DNA of 64,000 nt, taken from positions 9,558,702 through 9,622,701 of the forward strand of contig JAXIVH010000016.1 in the NCBI GenBank assembly GCA_036785325.1, written 5' to 3'. Origin of the DNA: Urophycis tenuis. Taxonomy: Eukaryota; Chordata; Actinopteri; Gadiformes; Phycidae. Every line of letters begins with the position of its first letter. Position 1 is the first letter of the stretch. This document shows, piece by piece, positions 58,808 to 64,000 of the stretch. The notes beneath the pieces are model-generated. The model had not been told where the DNA came from. It was given only the letters and a program-made list of their open reading frames with translations, and did no database searches. The translations under genes were made by a program, and so were the position numbers.

Positions 58808-60287
58808 ATTGAAAAGTTGAAGGTATGTTTTTAGCTGCTGGGTAGACTTCATTCAACCTGACGCAGTTTAGTCTGTGATCAACCAGACTGCTCACGGATG
58901 GGCTCATTTTAAGCGGGGAAATCTAAGCTTTCCAACGGCCTATGGCAAGACTATATTGACCCATGGGTCATTGAAATACTAAGCTAATTAATTTGTGTTC
59001 TGTAAGGAAAGACTGATGTTAATTGAAACGTTGAAGGTATGTTTTTAGCTGCTGGGTAGACTTCAGTCAACCTGACGCAGTTTAGTCTGTGATCAACCAG
59101 ACTGCTCGCGGATGGGCTCATTTTAAGCGGGGAAATCTAAGCTTTTCAACGGCGTATGGCAAGACTATATTCACCAATGGCCCGTTGAAATACTAAGCTA
59201 ATTAATTTGTGTTCTGTAAGGAAAGATTGATGTCAATTGAAACGTTAAAGGTATGTTTTTAGCTGCTGGGTAGACTTCATTCAACCTGACGCAGTTTAGT
59301 CTGTGATCAACCAGACTGCTCGCGGATGGGCTCATTTTAAGCAGGGAAATCTAAGCTTTCCAACGGCGTATGGCTAGACTATATTGACTCATGGGTCGTT
59401 GAAATACTAAGCTAATTAATTTGTGTTCTGTAAGGAAAGATTGATGTTAATTGAAACGTTGAAGGTATGTTTTTAGCTGCTGGGTAGACTTCAGTCAACC
59501 TGACACAGTTTTGTCTCTGAGCAACCAAATTGCTTGGGGATGGGCTCATTATAAGCGGGGAAATCTAAGCTTTTCAACGGCGTATGGCAAGACTATATAC
59601 ACCAAAGGGCCTTTGAAATACTAAGCTAATTAATTTGTGTTCTGTAAGGAAAGATTGATGTTAATTGAAACGTTAAAGGTATGTTTTTAGCTGCTGGGTA
59701 GACTTCATTCAACCTGACGCAGTTTAGTCTGTGATCAACCAGACTGCTAGCGGATGGGCTCATTTTAAGCGGGGAAATCTAAGCTTTCCAACGGCCTATG
59801 GCAAGACTATATTGACTCATGGGTCATTGAAATACTAAGCTAATTAATTTGTGTTCTGTAAGGAAAGATTGATGTTAATTGAAACGTTAAAGGTATGTTT
59901 TTAGCTGCTGGGTAGACTTCATTCAACCTGACGCAGTTTAGTCTGTGATCAACCAGACTGCTCGCGGATGGGCTCATTTTAAGTGGGGAAATCTAAGCTT
60001 TCCAACGGCGTATGGCAAGACTATATTGACTCATGGGTCATTGAAATACTAAGCTAATTAATTTGTGTTCTGTAAGGAAAGATTGATGTTAATTGAAACG
60101 TTGAAGGTATGTTTTTAGCTGCTGGGTAGACTTCAGTCAACCTGACGCAGTTTAGTCTGTGATCAACCAGACTGCTCGCGGATGGGCTCATTTTAAGCGG
60201 GGAAATCTAAGCTTTCCAACGGCGTATGGCAAGAGTATATTGACTCATGGGTCGTCGAAATAATAAGCTGATTCATGTGTGTTCTGT
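58808..60287. repeat. 214-bp satellite array S7, about 7 copies
   Basis: 1,480 bp, 6.9 periods. The final copy switches from the satellite type (gagtatattgactcatggg) to the module-flank type (tcgtcgaaataataagc) near 60250. Confidence 0.93.
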
Positions 60288-60988
60288 TGGCTGTGGAAAG
60301 AAAATAGCACACAAGTCATACCAAGTCACCTTTATTTTTCAGTGATAAACATTCATAAATAAACAGTATGGACATTGTATAAACAGTTGTATAAAAAGTG
60401 TAAACGGTATGAACAGTGTTCTTATAAAAGATATCAATATCAATACTGATCACGTGTGTATTTTATATTTCCAGGTTATTTGTTGATGAGCCAGAGCCTG
60501 TGACTCCCACCAACCGGCCCGTTCAGCCCACTGCGTTGTCGTCCTCCACCCGGCCGAAGCCTCCTGCGCCCACCCGCCTCCAGCCGAGGCCTCCTGCTGC
60601 GTCAGCCTGTGGCCCGCCCGCCCCCTGTGTCGGCAGCACCCATACCGCTGGTCCTCCCCGCACAGCCACAGGCCCCCTCCGTCCTGCTTCGTGGGCCATC
60701 CTGCAGCTGTCTCTGCAGTCATCGTGTGTCAAAACCATTCAAACTTGTATATGGTAACATTTCAAAATGACACCAGCATAAATGAGGACCTTGCAATAGG
60801 TTGTGTGTTACATGACCCCCCTGGCATACAGCTGTATGTCTCTGTGAAGGTGGTTGTGAAGAACTGCATCCGGCTGAACAAGTACAAGTGCCGGCGAGGC
60901 AGCAACTCTCTCGAGGGGTTGCACGCCCACCTGGTTAACGCCATCCCTTCACAGCGATGTGGGATCATGCCGTTCCAAGTAAGTGATT

Positions 60989-61027
<39 letters not shown>

Positions 61028-61252
61028 GCATATATACACACACACACACGCATATATACACACACATATATATATACTTAAACATAGCTGACCCTTTTTT
61101 TCCCCCTTCTCGGGGATTATGCTCCCAGTTTTGATCTCGGACGTCTGGTCACTTATAGCATATAATAATATTCTATTACTGTTAAGCCAACTATGAATAA
61201 TAAAACAGGCCAAAACATGTGTCCTTTATCATAGCTACACGTATTACAAAAA
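60288..61252 (+). repeat. Composite-array module 8
   Basis: Exon B frame is open (CGA) but the acceptor is ttacat. One change, cattcataaat, lies in the AT-rich part. Confidence 0.88.
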
Positions 61253-61813
61253 AAACGCGTGAATTGAAAAGTTGAAGGTATGTTTTTAGCTGCTGGGTAG
61301 ACTTCAGTCAACCTGACGCAGTTTTGTCTTTGAGCAACCAAATTGCTCGGGGATGGGCTCATTTTAAGCGGGGAAATCTAAGGTTCCCAACGGCGTATGG
61401 CAAGACTATATTGAGTCATGGGTCGTTGAAATACTAAGCTAATTAATTTCTGTTCTTTATTGAAAGATTGATCTTAATTGAAACGTTGAAGGTATGTTTT
61501 TAGCTGCTGGGTAGACTTCAGTCAACCTGACGCAGTTTTGTCTGTGAGCAAGCAGACTGCTCGCGGATGGGCTCATTTTAAGCGGGGAAATCTAAGCTTT
61601 CCAACGGCGTATGGCAAGACTATATTGACTCATTGGTCGTTGAAATACTAAGCTAATTAATTTGTGATCTGTAAGGAAAGATTGATGTTAATTGAAACGT
61701 TGAAGGTATGTTTTTAGCTGCTGGGTAGACTTCAGTCAACCTGACACAGTTTTGTCTCTGAGCAACCAAATTGCTTGGGGATGGGCTCATTATAAGCGGG
61801 GAAATCTAAGCTT
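61253..61813. repeat. 214-bp satellite array S8, truncated
   Basis: About 2.6 copies, cut in the third at ctaagctt. Subtelomeric sequence begins at the next base. Confidence 0.93.
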
Positions 61814-63958
61814 GATATTGGCGAGTGCAACTGCCTTTGATCCCCTATTCAACAACCGAGTCGTTGGATGAGGTGGGGGGGGGGTCATCGAGATAACTCT
61901 AACGAACCTAACCGAGCCAGGGCCATCGAAAGAACGGGCTCTCTACAGAACCCATTTATATTACCTTACCAACTGTTATTCACAAAACGACCACTAGATG
62001 GAGGCGATGGACCACCACTGAAGAATCAAAAGAAGGCAACCAGCCTTTAACACAAAGACTAAAAACTCACTCCAGCTGTGATCCTCTTTATCTAAATAAA
62101 TAAATAAACAAAAATGAATAAATAAATAGACTAAATAAATATACAAATATAAATAAATAAATGAAATATAGATTACCTTACCAACTATTGCAATTACCTA
62201 TTATTATTATTATTACTTACCTATTAATGCAATTTCCCAACCTGGGAACAATAGAGTATTTCTATTTCTATTTCTATAACTCTTCTTCACAAAACGACCA
62301 CTAGGTGGAGACGACGCACCACCAGCGAGGAATCAAAAGAGGAGGAACAACCTTGAATACAAAGATTAAAACCCACTCCAGCGGTGAGTCTCTCGATGTA
62401 TTTATTTACTAAAAAAATATATATTAAATATATATACTCCTCCCATCTCTTCTCCCCTGTCTTCCCTCATGGAAATGAGGGAGTTGGGGGAGATAGAGTG
62501 TACTAGCCCGATCCGGCGGGGGTGAGTTCAGTCCGTACAGACTGTCTCACCTTGACTCTACCTTCCTCAATCTCTAGCTCTAACTCTAACCCTAGGGATA
62601 ACCTCAACCCCAACCCTAACCATAGGCCTAACCTTAGCCCTAACCCTAACTCAACCCTAACACTAACCCTTACCTTGGCCCTAATCTTAACACTAACCTC
62701 AACCCCTAACCTTAGCCTTAACACTAACCCTAACCCCTACTCTAACTCTAACCCTAACCCCTACTCTAACTCTAACCCTAAGCCTACCCTAACCTCCAAC
62801 ACTAACCCTACCCTAACTCTAACGCTAACCCTAACTCTAACCTTTGCCCTAACTTTCGCCCTAACCCTAGCCTCAGCCATAACCCTAACCCTAACCTTAG
62901 CCCTAACCCTAACCTTAACCCTAACCCTAACCTTGGCCCTAACCTTAACACTAACCTCAAACCTAACCTTAACCCTAACCTCAGCCATAACCCTAACCCT
63001 AACCTTAGCCCTAACCCTAATTCTAGCCCTAACCCTAATCTTAACCATAACCTTAACCCTAACCTTGGCCCTAACACTTAACCTAACCTTATCCATAACA
63101 CTAACCCTAACCTCAACCCTAACCTTAACCCCAATCTCAGCCGTAACCCCAACCCTAACCTTATCCCTAACCTTAAACCTAACCCTAACCTCAGCCCTAA
63201 CCTTAACCCTAACCTCAGCCCTCATCTTAACCCTAACCCCTAACCCCTAACCTCTAACCCTAACCTTACCCTAACCGTAACGCTAACCCTAACCCTTACT
63301 CTAACCTTAGCCCTAACCTTAGCCCTAACCGTAACCCTAACCTTAACCCTAACCTTAACCCTAAACCGTAACCTTATACCTAACCCTAACCTCAGCCATA
63401 ACCTTAACCCTAACCGCAACCCCTCCCATTTACTTCAAACCTAACGTTAAGGTTAACTGCTAACTCTACCCCTAAATCTACCCTAACCTTAACCTACACT
63501 TGACATATTGGAGGAAGAAGACAATTACCCAGCATGCATTTCATCCGGAAAACTTTTCACAAAAAAACCCATTACCGAAGTACCTACGGCGAGAATAGAC
63601 TACCCCAAGAAATTGTTGTTTTGGGTGAGGAAAGTAAGCCATTGAGTCTTCTCTAAGGTCAACTTCCTACACAATCTCTGTAGTCGCGCGGTGTATGGGG
63701 CACAGGAATTGTTATTAACAGGCTGTTCGGCATGGGGTCCTGGAGGGGCCAGGGAGGCAGTGCTTAGTCGCGGCTGGCCTTGGCCTTTCCTACCCTGGGA
63801 CCGACTGGGAAGGCACCGCTGGTCGGGGCTGGTCTTGGTCTTTCCTAGGTCTGGACACCCATCGCTGAGGATAGCTGCATTGGGGGACCGTGGAGGCAGT
63901 GCTTTGTCACAGCTGGCCTCGGTCCTTCGTGACCCCAGTTTTCTGCTAGTTCATCTGG
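61814..63958. repeat. Subtelomeric unit 14, long form, left-truncated
   Basis: Begins inside the unit at gatattggcgagtgcaac. The AT-rich segment with tail relic is at about 62040-62450, the telomere-like block at about 62574-63497 and the GC-rich block from about 63690. It is as similar to Region A units as they are to each other and in the same orientation. Confidence 0.92.
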
Positions 63959-64000
63959 ACCCAACAGAGGACAAGAACCAAGCTCCGGCCCTGATTGGCC
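63959..64000. repeat. Start of a further subtelomeric unit
   Basis: Begins acccaacagaggacaagaac and is cut by the window end, so the array continues to the right. Confidence 0.85.

Overview
The window looks like a subtelomere of a ray-finned fish. The evidence is kilobase-scale tandem repeats full of degenerate CCCTAA/TTAGGG telomere-like sequence, a Gmr1-type Ty3/Gypsy element (a lineage first described in Atlantic cod), a single-ORF L2/CR1-like LINE with a teleost-style 3' tail, and long (CA)n tracts. No species can be named. CCCTAA lies on the + strand, so the chromosome end, if near, would be to the left. I see no bacterial genes, rRNA, tRNA or CRISPR array. Apart from the transposon proteins, I support no intact host gene.

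Region A (1-39555) holds about twelve head-to-tail copies of one subtelomeric unit, phased here on the sequence acccaacagagg. Each unit has an AT-rich part, a ~0.9 kb telomere-like block and a GC-rich block with three internal minisatellite copies. Long units (~2.77 kb) and short units (~2.05-2.2 kb) are mixed in the order L S L S L L S S L S L S. Short units lack a ~0.7 kb AT-rich segment.

The fourth unit carries a nested insertion. A 9,647-bp Gypsy element (8366-18012, - strand) has 729-bp LTRs that differ at one base, and a 5-bp target-site duplication inside the telomere-like DNA. It has a tRNA-Leu-type primer binding site and the unusual order Gag-PR-INT-RT-RH, with a SCAN-like capsid. 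A 3.65-kb LINE (10671-14324, + strand, intact ~1009-aa endonuclease/RT ORF) sits between INT and RT. The Gypsy frame is continuous across the LINE insertion point.

Region B (38690-40580) is the decayed inner edge: a diverged half unit, a cleaner CCCTAA/CCCCTAA tract, a CCCAATTTGG-type degenerate repeat, a 17-base G run, a 42-43 bp minisatellite carrying three phased CCAAT boxes, and an exon-like segment ending in a consensus splice donor.

Region C (40580-61813) is a composite array. Eight ~1-kb modules with splice-site-flanked exon-like segments and a (CA)n tract are separated by 2, 2, 8, 15, 9, 15 and 7 copies of a 214-bp satellite (about 60 in all). The satellite matches the sequence around the Region B splice donor, so promoter, donor, satellite and modules look like the amplified remains of one intron-containing locus. 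At 61813/61814 the array breaks abruptly into another long subtelomeric unit in the same orientation as Region A, which runs to the end of the window.
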